Origin: Gymnopilus junonius
Lineage: Eukaryota > Basidiomycota > Agaricomycetes > Agaricales > Galerinaceae
Assembly (NCBI GenBank): GCA_015501075.1
Contig: JADNYJ010000035.1
Location: 1 to 64,000, forward strand
Direction: 5' to 3'
Length of the DNA stretch: 64,000 nt
Positions within the stretch are counted from its first letter, which is position 1. Each line of letters begins with the position of its first letter. Positions 34,034 to 46,341 of this stretch are shown here, piece by piece. A program made the translations under genes and the position numbers. The notes under the pieces were generated by a model that saw only the letters and a program-made list of their open reading frames with translations, ran no database searches and had not been told where the DNA came from.

Positions 34034-35256
34034 TCATAATAGTGGTACGGTGGAGTTTCCAGTTCCCGCATCACTTCCAGGGATAGGGATGTCGCCGCCA
34101 ATTTTGTCAATGACGTAGTAGTTGAAGAAGAGGACTTTGAATACGATGGCGATGGCGAGGTGGAGTGCTAACAGGAAGACGATGATAAGGCGGGTTGCTT
34201 TGGCCTCGGCCTGGATAGGGTGCAAATTAAGTTGACTGCTGAGAAAGTAAAGAAAATTTAAATCTCACCGAAGCAAGGATAGGATAAATGTTGGCTCCTA
34301 GGAACCATCCTGATAGTCCGAACGCCAGCGCTACCAACACCCAGCGTAAAATTGGTACAGGGATGACACAGAGCACCTAAAGAGCTGTCAGCCTTTCTGA
34401 ACGCAGTATATAGAAAAACTCATACTGAAACTGGGATCCACACAAATTGGGCATACCCCCACACCGAAATTGCCTCAATCACACTCCATTCGCCTACTCC
34501 AAGGTATCGAAGTGCCAACCACAGAACAACAGGAAGAGCCAGCCCATATGAATATACGAGTGTCACTGCGATGCTGAGGAGTCGGAAGTCGTAGTCGTAC
34601 GGTGTTCCCTCTGTCGAGAGGTATTTTGCAATGGATGCACCTAGGGATGAGGAGAGGTACAGAGCGAAGATGAGGGTGGTGAGTGTCCAGAAGGGACCGT
34701 AGAGGTCGGGTGGGTTGAGGTGAGAGGAGATATATGTCCTGGCTTCCATTGGAATTAGGGTTGTATAGCATCTTTTGAGGACCTGGATTGAAGCAAGTAA
34801 GGTTAGCTTTGAACTACATGAGTGTGTGTTTGGACGCACGGTTTGAGTGTCGACGTCAAAGTAGGGTTGGTAGTATTCGACAGTCCAGAAACTGCCACCG
34901 CCTTTCGGTCGATTCGATTCCTCCGCCAGGTACCCTGCGTTCAGAGGTGTCAGAGCGCAGTAAACAACAGGCTTATGCAGCCCATTGGCGAGTACAGCGA
35001 GACTCACGTCGGTCGGCATTTCCTACACCCGCACTCCGTTGTGGATGTTGGGCAGAAGCATCTGCACCCAAGAAAGCTGACGGATGACCATGAGCGCTTC
35101 AACTTTGACTTGGCACGGAAATATCGCGCATACATTTAAACTGAAGGCCTTCGGGACCTTCTTCCAAACGTTGCTATAGAATCAAGTAAGTGGTGCTGGT
35201 GTGTTAAGAATCACTGAGATACTCACATCGTCTGCCTCTACCTGGACATAAGCCAT
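34034..35256 (-). CDS. Yip1-domain membrane protein (YIPF1/YIPF2-like)
   Basis: Seven exons (35256-35227, 35173-35134, 35076-35008, 34934-34840, 34782-34426, 34376-34269, 34210-34034) sum in frame to 291 residues, similar to human YIPF1. After a polar N-terminus comes the signature GGGSFWTVEYYQPYFDVDTQ, then NPPDLYGPFWTLTTLIFALY and five hydrophobic segments. YIPF proteins sit in Golgi and late secretory membranes and interact with Rab GTPases in vesicle transport. The start MAYVQVEADD is the only ATG compatible with the first splice site. The gene is divergent from the APC permease gene with a 307-bp shared promoter. Confidence 0.85.
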
Positions 35257-35563
35257 GGTTGTCGTTGTGGTGAACGGTGAGCAACGTGATGATGACCGGG
35301 ACGTGTATGGAAGGTAGGACCCCGAAAACCGCCTTCAAGCGAGAAGAACGCGGCGCGATGACTCCTTCCGCAATGACCTTTGTCGACCCTTGACAGAAAA
35401 TGAATAGCCGGTCTGCAAAGGAACGAGGCCTCATCGAAAAAGAACGAAGCCCAAGCCTTTCTGTGCCATAAATAAACCGCAATCGCCAAAATCTCAAACC
35501 TTTCATCCTCTTTCCACAACTTGCCAAGAGACACAGTTGCCAAACTTTTCTTGGCCGTGTTCA
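35257..35563. promoter_or_regulatory. Divergent promoter between the YIPF-like and APC permease genes
   Basis: This 307-bp gap separates two divergent start codons. An open frame on the plus strand directly before 35564 (reading VAKLFLAVFNAGVFVAYDRR in another frame) is probably chance. No TATA box is obvious. Confidence 0.45.
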
Positions 35564-38325
35564 ATGCAGGCGTCTTCGTCGCGTACGACCGTCGACCCAT
35601 CAAACTCAACCTGGATCGCTATAGAGCCTCCATATGACACGTCTACAAGTGAGTATCGGTTTGTTCAAATGCTACAAATAGCTTTTTTATTCCATGTATG
35701 TCACCTAGTTCACGCGAATTCACCTTATGGCTCAAACGCCAGTCGCCCTCAAGTTCCAGACCCAGCAAATCAGCCCCCTCCTTCCTTTCATGACTCCCAA
35801 TTCGCCATTATTCTGCGTCGGCAACGTGCACGACCGCCAGACAACTCAGGCCTCAAGATAATTAGCGCGTTGCCCTCGCGTTTCATCAACCTTTCTAATT
35901 CATTTGAATTCGCTGGATGGGGCTCTATCACTCGTCTAAAGCTCGACAAGGAAGATTACGACATAGGAACGGCACGTATCGAAGCTATGCGAAAAGGACA
36001 GATCCTCGGCCAGTTTACTGCAAGTGCTTTGGCTGGAAACGCGGTTTTGGGAAGTGTATTCTACGCGCTTCCTGCTGTTGTTGCTGTAGGAGGGATATAG
36101 TGAGTAATCGCATTGCATTTACTTTGAAACGCGTTAGAGTTACTAACTGTGTTTAGTTCCCCTATTTCGCTGTTCGTAGCCACTTTGATACTTTTTTTAT
36201 GGCGGCCTATCATGGAAGAACTGGCTTCAGCATTACCAATTAGCGGCGCGCCTTATACCTATATGTACGCGTCTCTTTTTTTTCGAGTATAGATTTTTAC
36301 AACCTTCCTAGCTTGAATGTCTCCACTAAATCGTTCGCCCTTGTCGGAGCAGCCCTTCTTATACTAGATTTCTCTTCTACTGCTATAGTATCTGCCGCGA
36401 CTGCAGCAGCCTACCTCGCGGGCGAAGTTAAATTCTTGCCCTTTCCAACGTGGGTCGGGGCAGCGATCGTCTTGTTCATCTTCACCATTGTCAGCCTTAT
36501 GGGTGTCCGCGAAAGTGCTCGCATTGCACTTGCCGTTCTATCTTTACACGTACGTCGTTAATTTCCATTTCAAAAACATAGGTTATCTTATTGACTGACA
36601 TTCTGATGTATGAAGTTGGTTTCGATGGCTACGCTTATAATAGCCTCTTGTATACATTGGGGTAATATCGGCAGTGGCCAGCTGAAAGCCAACTGGGAAC
36701 TCGGCAGATTAACCACAGGGATTAGTCCCAGCTCAGTTGCGCGGCAAATTTATTATGGAATATGCCTTGGAATGCTTGGACTTACAGGCTTCGAATGCAA
36801 GTGCCTTCCCTCTCTCTTTATGCCGTAAATCTAGGACCTGATTGATTGGCCTTCTAGGTACCCTTCATACGTGTCTAGAATTAAACCTGGCAAATTCCCG
36901 CTTGTTTTGAGAAACCTGCATATTCCCGCCATCATACTAAACACGGTTGTGATGCTGCTGGTGTTGGGCCTGATTCCACTGGATACTATTCTAGGAGGCG
37001 CGAACGTTCTCAGTGTTCTCGCTGAAGTGGTAAGTTGCACGACCTCACAATAAAAGTCAGAAAAATATATTAAAATTTTACAGTCAGCAGGACGTTGGTT
37101 ACGAACGTGGATTGTTGTTGACGCCATTGTCGTCCTCTGCGGAGGTGTGCTCACCGGTATGAATTCACGACCTCGGCCCAATCTAATATGATCTTGACAT
37201 CTAATATCAGGAATCCTGGCCGCCTCCGAACTTCTCGAACAACTCGCTCTGCATAGAGTAATCCCACAGCTATTCCTCCGCCTTCTTCCCAAGACAGGCT
37301 CACCCTATGTCTCTGTTCTTTCCTTTATGGCATTCTGTGCCCTGCTTTACGCAACAGCTGGCGCCAGCCTAACGATCATCTCTGATATGTTCTCCCTCGT
37401 CTGGTTGACTGTCATGTCGCTGTTTCCTATTTCCCTGCTATTGCTCAAATATAATCGCGGAAGGTTGCAGAGAAAGACGAGCACGAGACTTTTTGTTATC
37501 ATTGCTGCGCTTTTAGTAGCTCCTACGATTTTTGCGGGGAATATTGCGTATCATCCACGAACTGCGGGGTAGGTTTACCTCTTTCTGTTGTGTAGAGTCA
37601 TTGTTAACGTGTCCGAAGGTATTTTGCTCCTTACTTCCTCGGCATCGTCGCCATTTTCTCAGCAACGCAAAGCAAGGTCAACCTTCTTCGCTGGCTTTAT
37701 TGGGTGTACGACCAGTACCCCTCGTTGCATGAATGGAAAGCGACAAGAGCTTGGGGTGAGAAGCTCATCAATCTCATGAGGAATTTGAAGAGGCAGTCTG
37801 TGTGTATTCTTGTGAAAACTGATGAGGTAACCTTCTTTCTTCTTACATGGGAGTTGAAAACGGATACTTATGTCACATTATTAGATCAACAACTTGTTCC
37901 ACATGACCCTTTATGTCCAGAAGAATGAAGCCACGTCGAATTTGAAGATTATCCACTTTTTCGAAGAAGAAAAGGGTGTTCCCTCCGAACTAGAAGCTAA
38001 TGCGAAAAGTGAGTCATTCTCATGGATAAACTACTACCTTTCTTCGTACTCAACGTTATTACCCTTTTAGTCCTAGACGAAGCTTTCCCAGAGATCACAG
38101 TCGACCTCGTGCGTTACTCTTCTTCGTCCCCATTTATCTTTTGGAGCCCCATTAACCTAAAATGACCCTATTTAGATCCTCGTAGACGGGACGTTCGATC
38201 CAGCCAACGTCGCTGCGCTCTCACACCACCTTAGCATTCCTCAATCTCTGATGTTCATGACATGTCCCGGTCCTTTGTTCCCTTATTCGGTAGCGGAGTT
38301 TGGAACGAGAGTTATTTCTCTTTAG
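35564..38325 (+). CDS. APC-superfamily amino acid permease with a C-terminal soluble domain
   Basis: At least 12 exons, starting 35564-35648, 35709-36099, 36157-36264 and 36312-36549, encode about 710 residues. The N-terminal 140 residues are polar and Pro/Asn-rich. From IGTARIEAMRKGQILGQFTA onward there are about 12 hydrophobic segments, including YSPISLFVATLILFLWRPIM and SSTAIVSAATAAAYLAG, with a TGFE motif (ICLGMLGLTGFE) before helix 6 as in APC transporters. A cytosolic tail of about 150 residues ends FPYSVAEFGTRVISL. It probably imports amino acids or related compounds at the plasma membrane or vacuole; the substrate cannot be read from the sequence. All checked junctions hold frame. Confidence 0.8.
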
Positions 38326-38636
38326 CTGCTATATAGATGCCGGTAAATAATGGTTGCGTCGCTGTGACTCGGAAAGGGTGTAGATTATTGTCGCATTTGT
38401 CGGTTCGTTGTTGTTAAGTATTTGTGTATTATGTTTTGATTAACGAATGAGAAGCTTAACTGACACATTACTTGCATGTGCAACGTGGAATCATCTCCAT
38501 GGTCCGTACCATCAATTCCATTACACGTTTGACGGTCAGCTATAATATCGTTGACTGGACTCAGCTTTTCTATTTTGAGTTATGTACGGCCTTGACCACA
38601 GAAATACCAGGCACGAAGCGCGAGGCCTGAGTGGGC
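38326..38636. other. Intergenic region downstream of the permease
   Basis: No gene is seen. It should hold the permease 3' UTR. Confidence 0.4.
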
Positions 38637-39602
38637 TACAGTCGACTCCCTCATAACCCATACCTCTTGGTGGACAGCCCAAGTGAGAGTGTAAGCTAAA
38701 AATAGATTTTCGAAAAATTCTCCAAAAAAGAGGGCGATTTCGACACCTTGCGCTCTGCAGTATTGTTCAATGTTCGTGCTTCCAAAGTAAGTGAAGAAAA
38801 CCAACTATCAGTGACTTCAACGATCCTTATTGCTCTGACACAAGCATTCTCACGGACTGTCGCTAAACATGATGGCTGTCCAGAAAGGGCTAATTCTGAG
38901 CGAATATAGGGGATATCTACCACCATTGAACCCCTAATTCAGTTGCATCGAGGCAGATGGTCGATAATTGGTCCGAAAGCTACCAGATGTGGCGTAAAAT
39001 TTATCTTCCTCGCTTTGAGGATATTCGAAGCTACGCATGTTTAAATACTCATGCTTAAGTATGAGTAATGTCTTGTTCTGTGTTGGCCAAATTTCTCATC
39101 ATGCTATCACATAGTTCTGTGAGACGGAATTCAACTCCTCAAATTCCTCTGGACGCTTGTGAGTGTTGTTTCAAGACAGAGGACTGTTTTGGGACTCCTG
39201 AAGACCGACATAGTAAAAACAAATAATAAGAAAATGGTCCAGGTTTTAACAAGTGATCCCGCCATGCTAAAAAAGTTAACTGGCCAGGAGGAAGTGAGAG
39301 GGGAAGGAGCTGATCAGAGCAACCTAGTGGTAGTATACGTAGCATACAATTGGCCATTGTATGTAGGCGAACCCCGGCACGTTCCTTAAAGGGACCACTC
39401 GCTGGTAATCATCATCATCATCATCCAATCACGAGTCATGGGTTTTGGACCCCCGGAAAACCTATGGGTTATGGGGTATTAGGTGGTATGGGTTATGGGT
39501 TCGAAATCCCCGCCTATCAAGTTGGTGGATGGAAAAACCTATGGGATACATATAAGGGAGTATGGGTTATCCCCCCTATGGGATATGAGGAAGTCGACTG
39601 TA
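38637..39602. mobile_element. Larger or interrupted member of the CAGT...ACTG element family
   Basis: The left end CAGTCGACTCCCTCATAACC starts at 38639 after TA. The right end is its inverted partner finishing ACTG at 39600 before TA. The terminal 25 bp match at all but about four positions. The first 40 bp and the last 190 bp align with the small MITE at 33340-33512, while about 740 bp between them have no counterpart there. Either this is a longer family member or a MITE split by a later insertion. No transposase frame is visible. Confidence 0.6.
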
Positions 39603-39979
39603 TACCCGATGACGGACCCCGCCACAAGTGTCGCCATCAAATAAATTCCCTTCCTCTCGGAACCGGTGCTGTCGTCTTCTTCCTCTTTCAATATCGGTGT
39701 GGCAATGCCGCATTGAGAAAGCAACATACGAAGAGTGTCTAGAATATGACCAGTTGCCTGTCTTCAGGCTCGTTGATGATGGGCCTATCATTTTTTATTA
39801 TATGAAACAATGACAGGTGCTGGTCAGGAAAAGACGTGAAACGTGAACGAGGGAGGTTTCAGGCCGAATCCTGTCGGTGTGGCTATTACCTTGCCTTTGG
39901 AATGGCGTGCGGAGAGGCTAGCTTGAAGGGAAGAAATCGACTCTCATTTTTAAGTCGTGTATAGGGGGTTCCTTATTCT

Positions 39980-39988
39980 CTATAAAAG
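39980..39988 (+). promoter_or_regulatory. TATA box of the M35-like protease gene
   Basis: CTATAAAAG lies about 150 bp upstream of the start at 40136, in a region that is otherwise pyrimidine-rich. It is a standard fungal core-promoter arrangement for a highly expressed secreted protein. Confidence 0.55.
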
Positions 39989-40135
39989 CTAGGCTGAGGC
40001 AACTCTTTCGTTCCTCAAGTCGCTGGTCGCTGGTCGATTCCACTTTCGCATCCTCTACTTCTTTACAACATTTTGGTGCAGGACACTAATTTATCAAAGC
40101 CTTCTCAACCTTTTTTGCTCAGATTACGATTCACC

Positions 40136-41130
40136 ATGCGTTCGTTCCACTACTTGGCTATGCTTATCGCTCTCGTAAACTTTACTTCAGGTGAGTCGTA
40201 AATCGAGAATTTTATACAGGGATGTTTATTTAATCTGGAACGTACTCTAGTTGTCCAAAGCGCTCCTTTACCTCTAGAGATTGGCACGATATATGGTCAC
40301 AATGATCTGAATAACCCCGTGCCGCGGCCTTTGACCCCTGCGGACCATCAATACGAGCAGAATATTCGGACGGCTGCAGAGCAAGGTACGTTCCCTCTCA
40401 TCACCGAATGCTAAATTAAAATGCGAATTCGAACCAATCAGCGCATCAGCAAGTCCTCAATATGCAAAGGCTTCTCAATGGGCCACACGAAGAAGCACAT
40501 CCCCACCTCGTGAACGCATTTGGAGAGAATTATAACAAACCTTGCATCAAGGAAACCGTCGACCAGCTCGCGCAAGGGACGATTCATATTGGAGATATGA
40601 ATCAGGCTAACAAGGGAGAGAAAGCAGACCGCATCGCAGAGACGTACGAAAGTCAGGCACGAGTAAGCCTCATGAACAAGTTCCACCAAATGGATCCCGC
40701 TGCACGGGCTGGTACAATAATACACGAGGCCACGCATGCTCTTGCCGGTACAAGGGACTTGTTCAATTCCCCTCCTGGGAACTCCAATGATATCAAGCCC
40801 TTGCATCCGCAGGCAAAGGCTAGTATGGAAGCGGCCAGACATACTATAAAAGTGGGATGTGAGTATGAATTTTCGACCGACTTGAATGGACGCAATTGAC
40901 TAAAACGTCTCTCAGACCATTATGACGGGAACACCGGAGGCCTCCACCAAGACTTCGTGGATTTGAAGCAGAATGCAGGACGAGTGATGCACAAAAATGC
41001 AGATTCTTACAAGGTTCTTGCACATACCGCTACGCATGGCCTTCGGACAAATCCTCCAGCTCCATTTCCGTTGGTTCACCAGCAGCCATGCAAACCCAAT
41101 CACCAAAACCCGAAATGTACTATAGTCTAA
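40136..41130 (+). CDS. Secreted M35-like (aspzincin) metalloendopeptidase
   Basis: Four exons (40136-40190, 40251-40385, 40442-40858, 40916-41130) give 273 residues in frame. A signal peptide (MRSFHYLAMLIALVNFTSVV) leads into a polar region. The zinc-binding motif is HEATH in AGTIIHEATHALAGTRDLF, where the two His and the later Asp of GTRD match the HExxH plus GTxD arrangement of deuterolysin and lysine-specific metalloendopeptidases. The NADSYKVLAH motif near the C-terminus is also typical of the family. There is no long propeptide, so it is shorter than classical M35 enzymes. It would be an extracellular protease for nutrition or defence. A decayed copy lies at 44300-44700. Confidence 0.8.
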
Positions 41131-41756
41131 AATTGTATTACTGACTGTGGAAATGGAAGGTCGGGGGTTCATGATAAATATCAAGCTTTTTGGAATTCTG
41201 AAAGTCATGGGTTCTTCATATCGAGATGAGATAGACGTTAAGGAAGAAATTTAAATGCAACTGGAAGTCAACATACCATATGAGACGCGTTGCCTAAAAT
41301 AGTTTAAGGTGGCGCAAACTTCCAATTATGGACTGAGCACGGAAGAGAATCAGCAGCACGACTATTCAGCGGCGCGATCCAGGACACCTTGTTATGTCTT
41401 TCTAAACCCCCAGGTCTGAGTCCCTGACCCATTTATATGCTTCAAACTAAGACTGGGGCTATCACATTTTTGCATAAACTTGAAAAACTGCAAAGTTCAG
41501 GAAGAATCTGGAGGGTAAGGGAATAGGAAGAAAGGATAATAAACATACGAAGTGGAATGGCTATTTTTCTTCAGTTATTTTGCATCAAACCCGATCCAAT
41601 TCTGTTTCATATCAGAAATATGTTGTGTAATGTTTGACAGCCAATTGATTGTAGATCTACATCCAATTGAAATAAGGAAGAGACCTGGAAAGTGGTGTTG
41701 TACGCTTTTTCTAAACATTTCGCAGACAATCTCAATGCAGACCATCATCGCAGGTC
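41131..41756. other. Intergenic region between the two protease genes
   Basis: No gene seen. This is the 3' side of both convergent genes, AT-rich, with no element recognised. Confidence 0.5.
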
Positions 41757-43293
41757 TCAGTTGGAGGTGGCTTTCGTGAAGGGAGTCGTAGCGAGACCGA
41801 CGCGGTTGTTAGCAGTGTCGAAGACAGAGTAGAAGCGCTCAAGGAAGGACTGGCCGTTGATGAAGTCGAGACCCTCACCGCTGTTGGAGCCAAGGTCAGA
41901 GGTGATGAGGTAGATCTTGCTGGCCGTTCCACCGATGTCGTTGTTGAGGGCACGAGGCCAGATTTGAGCGTTAGCAGTGAGCTCAAAGGTGGTCTGAAGG
42001 TCATGGAGGAAATTTGTTAAGAAATGTTCTCGACCCATAAGAACGAAAAAAAAAAACACTTACGCCACCAGTGGTGAAGAACAAGCTGGACAACTTGTTG
42101 AAGTTGGCGCTGGAGATGGCGAGCAAGCCAGTGTTGTTGTCGAGGGTAGCGCCAGTAGCGGACTTGTACTTGTTGAATCCGTTGGTAGCGATCAGGATGA
42201 GGGTGGTTCCGGTGTCGACGATACCAGCGGTGGAGGACAGGATGGTGGTGGAGGTGCCGTATTTGATGGACTGGTTGATACCCCAGTATTCGTTGGCGGG
42301 AGAGGTGGAAGTGACGGGGCTGCGCACATGATAACATGATGAGCAACAAGGCATTTTGTGAGGATGAGATGAGGGGATATTTACATGTATGTGATGGAGC
42401 CAGTGTATTTGCTGCTGTAAACTCCACCCCAGGTGATCTCGCCGTTCAGATCAGCGCCGGTCTGAGAAGGCTCGAAAGAGATTCCGATCGAGTGAGCAGA
42501 GATTATTCCTTGAAAGAACAAGTTGTCGGTGACGGTGGGAATGGTACTGCTGTAATCAGGGGACAGGGTGCCCTCAGTAAGGTCAAGGGGACCAATACCA
42601 AGGATACCATCAACGCTATCAAACCCTGTGGACTGAAAGACACTCAAATCAGCCTTTCGTTGGACAGAAGAAACAGCTTGAAAACTCACTGAGCTTGCTA
42701 CACCAATGGATTGTTCGGTGATGGTCAGGCTAGAACCGATGGTGACAGTGTCGGTGTATTCAATTCCGGAGAAGGAGCCGGAACCATAAGAAACGTACTA
42801 AAGTAGAAGACATAAAGTCAGGTAATCTTGAATAAACCACATTCACTGAGAATACACACCACTGAGTTGGAGGTTTGGGTGCTGGTACTGGTCTCGACAT
42901 ATTCAGTGCCGGCACCGACCCAAGTGTTGGAACTTCCAGTGTCGACAATGAGGTTGTCTGTGAGATTTGAGTACACGGTATGAAGATGAAAGAGAATTTT
43001 AAAGGCTTACAGGTAGTAGCTGGGCTACCAACGCCAATGGAGGCGATGTAAGATACGGCCTGGTTCTCGACAGGGAAGTTGATCACAGCATCCTCGAGGC
43101 CAGCAGCCTTAGCAGCGCCCTTCTGCTTGAGATACTTAGCGCGGGCTTGGTCATGCCTAACGAGGTGCTGGACGGAGGTCGCGTTGACGCGGCGTGAGAA
43201 AGACACGCTAACAGGGGCTCTGTCAACCAACACAGGGTTGGCCGCGACAGAAAGAGCCAGGAGGAGAGTAGTCAAGAGGGTCTTGGGGAACAT
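41757..43293 (-). CDS. Secreted aspartic protease, A1 family (polyporopepsin-like)
   Basis: The ATG at 43293 starts MFPKTLLTTLLLALSVAANP, a signal peptide, followed by a propeptide with VQHLVRHDQARAKYLKQK. The first catalytic motif is LIVDTGSSNTWVGAG after an intron, followed by the flap VSYGSGSFSG. The second catalytic motif is STAGIVDTGTTLI. The product ends NRVGLATTPFTKATSN with TGA at 41757-41759. At least six short introns split it. Length (about 410 residues), order and motifs match the polyporopepsin group of wood- and litter-decay basidiomycetes. It would act outside the cell at acid pH. A TATAAAA box lies at about 43371-43378 (minus strand), 80 bp upstream. Confidence 0.92.
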
Positions 43294-44299
43294 GGCTCCA
43301 AATAAAGGCGATGCAAGTGAATTTCGAGTCGGTTGGTCGATGAGGAGAATGAACATTGACTTGTCCTCTCTTTTATACTTGGGATTATTTGACGGACCCC
43401 AATATGAGCTATACAGATTGTCCTGCTCAGAAGAACCTGATGTCGGGAGATGGATAGGAGGAGCATGAGTGGCTGAGTGGCGTTAGGTGGGGGCAGTCGG
43501 ATTTCCATATGCAATCTCTTCTTGCGTTCTGTACGACGGGATTCAGAACTGTCCTTACTTTCTGGTGATCTTTTCATCTCGCGGCCAACCACAGAGAAGT
43601 CGAACGCGTATGCTAGCATCGGGGTACCACATAAAGCACCATACTTGCAGGAAGTGAGATAGCAAAAATAGCAGAGAGTTCAGCTGAATACTGAGGTTGA
43701 AGCGGAAGAAGCACTGAGTCAGCAAAGGATGATCAGAGCTTCCCTTCAACAAATAGACTCACCAGAGCCCACTATGGTCCACCTGGCTCCTTCGAGAGAC
43801 AGATTCTCATATATCGCGATTATCATCTTTGATTTCTTTGATTGGATCATGCATCGATTTATGGTTCCGGTAGTAGACTGAGTCGCTGCAAGCAGTGCCG
43901 TGAACTGAAATTCAGAAAAAATCCCATGATGACCTCCAGGCAAAGAATAAGGAGAATACTAGAGAGCGCTTTTGCATGCTATGATTGGCCAGTTGAGGAT
44001 AATTGAGGAAGGTTGCAAAGGACAAGCGTGTCATTCGGGTTGAAGTTCACTGAGAGTGCAGTTCAATTCTGAGGTCCATAAGTGGTACAGAGTGAATATC
44101 ATGGATTAAGAGGTGATGTGAGGAGCGATAGTGAACCTCGTATATTTGATGACTACGGAGGGTTCTGAATACTATCTCCAGGAAAGACTTACGAATTTGC
44201 TGGTAAGGGACGAGACAAAATATTGAGGATATAAAGGGTAGTGTCTCCCACCTCTTATGTAATCAGTCATGAGCCCTTCACGACCGTTCCCTGGACCCT
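43294..44299. other. Intergenic region with a dispersed repeat
   Basis: The aspartic protease promoter is at the left. From about 44040 to 44190 the sequence resembles 46900-47040 (shared run GTGAGGAGYGATWGTG...TATATTTGA), so this is a diverged repeat of about 150 bp. There is no gene. Confidence 0.45.
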
Positions 44300-44700
44300 C
44301 TAGCATTGGCACGATATATGAACACAGCGATTTCAAAGTAACGAGCCATGCATCTTAACCTCTGCAGACCATCAATATGAACATAATATTCGAATAGCCA
44401 CAAATCCAAGTAATGCATGCCCTCATCCCTCGTTGCCGAATGCTAAGCATTTGCTAAACACAAGTGACAACTTGAAGTCCTCAACAGAGGCCGTCGATTG
44501 ACTGTCGCAAGAGTTGATCCGCATGAGAAATACGAACCGTATCGCAGAGACATCCGAAAATCACGTTCGAGTAAGCCTCATGAACAAATATCAAGCCTTC
44601 GCATCCACAGTCTAAGGATAAAATGGAACCAGTCGGTCGTAAAATGTGAGTACAAATTTACGACCACCTTGAAATTTAATATCTGCCATTCTATTTGCAA
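44300..44700 (+). pseudogene. Decayed copy of the M35-like protease gene
   Basis: This aligns with 40285-40900: AGCATTGGCACGATATATG, then GACCATCAATATGAACATAATATTCG, then CGTATCGCAGAGAC and GAGTAAGCCTCATGAACAA, and finally ATATCAAGCCTTCGCATCC. The piece encoding the HEATH zinc site and GTRD is deleted, and stops interrupt the rest. It is not functional. Confidence 0.7.
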
Positions 44701-45009
44701 GTTGCCTTGCTTACATACTCCATCCCAGGCCCTCAACTTGTGAGTCAGTGGTGTCATACTTTGCTCGGACAAGTTAGACCCGGAACGCGTCTCGGCCGTG
44801 TTAATGATGGCTGACTCCTTGTTTCTATAACTTTTCCATCTTTATACATCGTGAACTTCGCTAACGGCGTTTGACCGCGTCTGGTCTGCAAATCATCTTG
44901 TCACACCTAGGACATGGATAATGTTTTGCCTTTCGCCCCAAATTTTGTCCATGAGGCCGAGGTTTTGTGCCTTCTTAAGTCATAGGACCTAGTGAAGGTC
45001 ATTTTGCAC

Positions 45010-46341
45010 AGGACCCCTGATTACTCTGAGATAGGTCGGATACGGAAATCCCGGATTTTTGCCCGCCGTGGATGGACACAAAAGTGACCGATTTGACCCA
45101 AATTTGGGTGGATTTCGTATCTGAGGAAAAAAATTTCCTCCCCATGGGTGGACGGCGTATCTGACATCGAAAAAAAATGGATAAAATTGCCTAAAAATCG
45201 TAAAAAAATCGTAATAATTCTCGCAGCCTCATTTCTACTCTATTTCGCGATTTTCCTCGCTCAGCGCCTTCTTCTGCCTTCATCGCTTCAATAACCGTCC
45301 CACCACTGCTATAATCGGCTTGTCGTTCATCAGTAGCTTCGAGAAAACTTGATCAAAAAAAGTAGGGGTCAACTCTAATAAATCTGACTTGTCGACTCGA
45401 ATGCAAGAATCCGGGATGAGATAAAGGAAAGCATTCGCCGGCAAATGTTCGAACCGTGGAAGGCCTAAAGGCTTCAGTTTTGGATGCCAAAGCACACGGA
45501 ACTGACAGTGGGTCCGTTGAGTTTGTTTCCATACCTGAAGATGGCTGCATCGTGAAGGTAATCCCAGAAGCTTAAGACCTCGAAAGGGAGATAGACGTCT
45601 TTGTTCTTCCAGTCAACAATTGAGACTTTGCCATCGAGCATAGCTTGACCGGCTTCTTCACGGAGGCGCCTAAGAAATGCATATGAAGGAATGTCGCACT
45701 TGACAAGGAAAACATTGGTGTATTGGGGTTCTATATTCGAGAAGCAAGATTTAACTGATCTGAAAATTGCGGTGTCTTGGATTGGGGGAATATCGAAGTC
45801 GAGAAGCTCTGAAATAGTGAGAGTTGGGGGTGGTAGAAGCCTCTCAAGCTTTTCAGAAAGGGAAAGGCGATGCAAAAGCTCATCAGATACAAAGTCTGGA
45901 ACGTCTTTGTATAATTTTCCTGAATTCATCCATGAGGAGAGGTCACCGGGGCTAGAAATGGACATTGCAAAGCAGTAAAAATGGGGAAGAAAGGAGGAAA
46001 AATATGTTCATCTACGTTAAAGCATATATAATGCAGAAAATATCTAGGAGGCCCATTATTGAACATCCTCTAACAACCAAAGCCATTGTCCAAGGGCCAA
46101 CGAACTATCATCGTGTACTCCGGCCATGCTGCTGACAAATGATGGCATGGTGCCGACCTTTGGCATAGGTGGACAGTATCTTACCTACGGCCTAGGGCCC
46201 AGGCTTGGGGTGGATATAGGATCATACCCAAGGCTGTCGAACCTGCCCTAGAGGGGTGGATATCATCTGAGCTCGTGCGGCCTTCGGCCGCGCAGAAGGG
46301 TGGATTTTTATCCGACCTATTTCAGAGTAATCAGGGGTCCT
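45010..46341. mobile_element. hAT-like non-autonomous element (1332 bp) with 8-bp target duplication
   Basis: The ends are inverted repeats: AGGACCCCTGATTACTCTGA at the left, and its complement at the right with one mismatch, continuing ATAGGTCGGATA for a total of about 33 bp. The identical octamer TTTTGCAC flanks both ends (45002-45009 and 46342-46349). An 8-bp target duplication is the hallmark of the hAT superfamily. Subterminal GGGTGGA words occur near both ends. No transposase is seen. It carries the frame at 45280-45965. Confidence 0.8.
45280..45965 (-). CDS. Hypothetical protein carried inside the hAT-like element
   Basis: A 163-codon frame from ATG 45965 to 45474 reads MSISSPGDLSSWMNSGKLYK and so on, with LPFEVLSFWDYLHDAAIFRY near its end. 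A second frame, 45495-45280, continues in a protein-like way (LPRFEHLPANAFLYLIPDSC ... PIIAVVGRLLKR). A short intron or a one-base shift near 45480-45500 could join them to about 225 residues. I recognise no domain and no transposase DDE or BED motif. It may be host sequence captured by the element or an element-specific protein. Confidence 0.45.

Noticed and set aside
39490..39515. GGGTTCGAAATCCCC resembling a tRNA T-arm
   Set aside because: It lies inside the CAGT...ACTG element, and no D-arm, anticodon arm or acceptor stem could be fitted around it.
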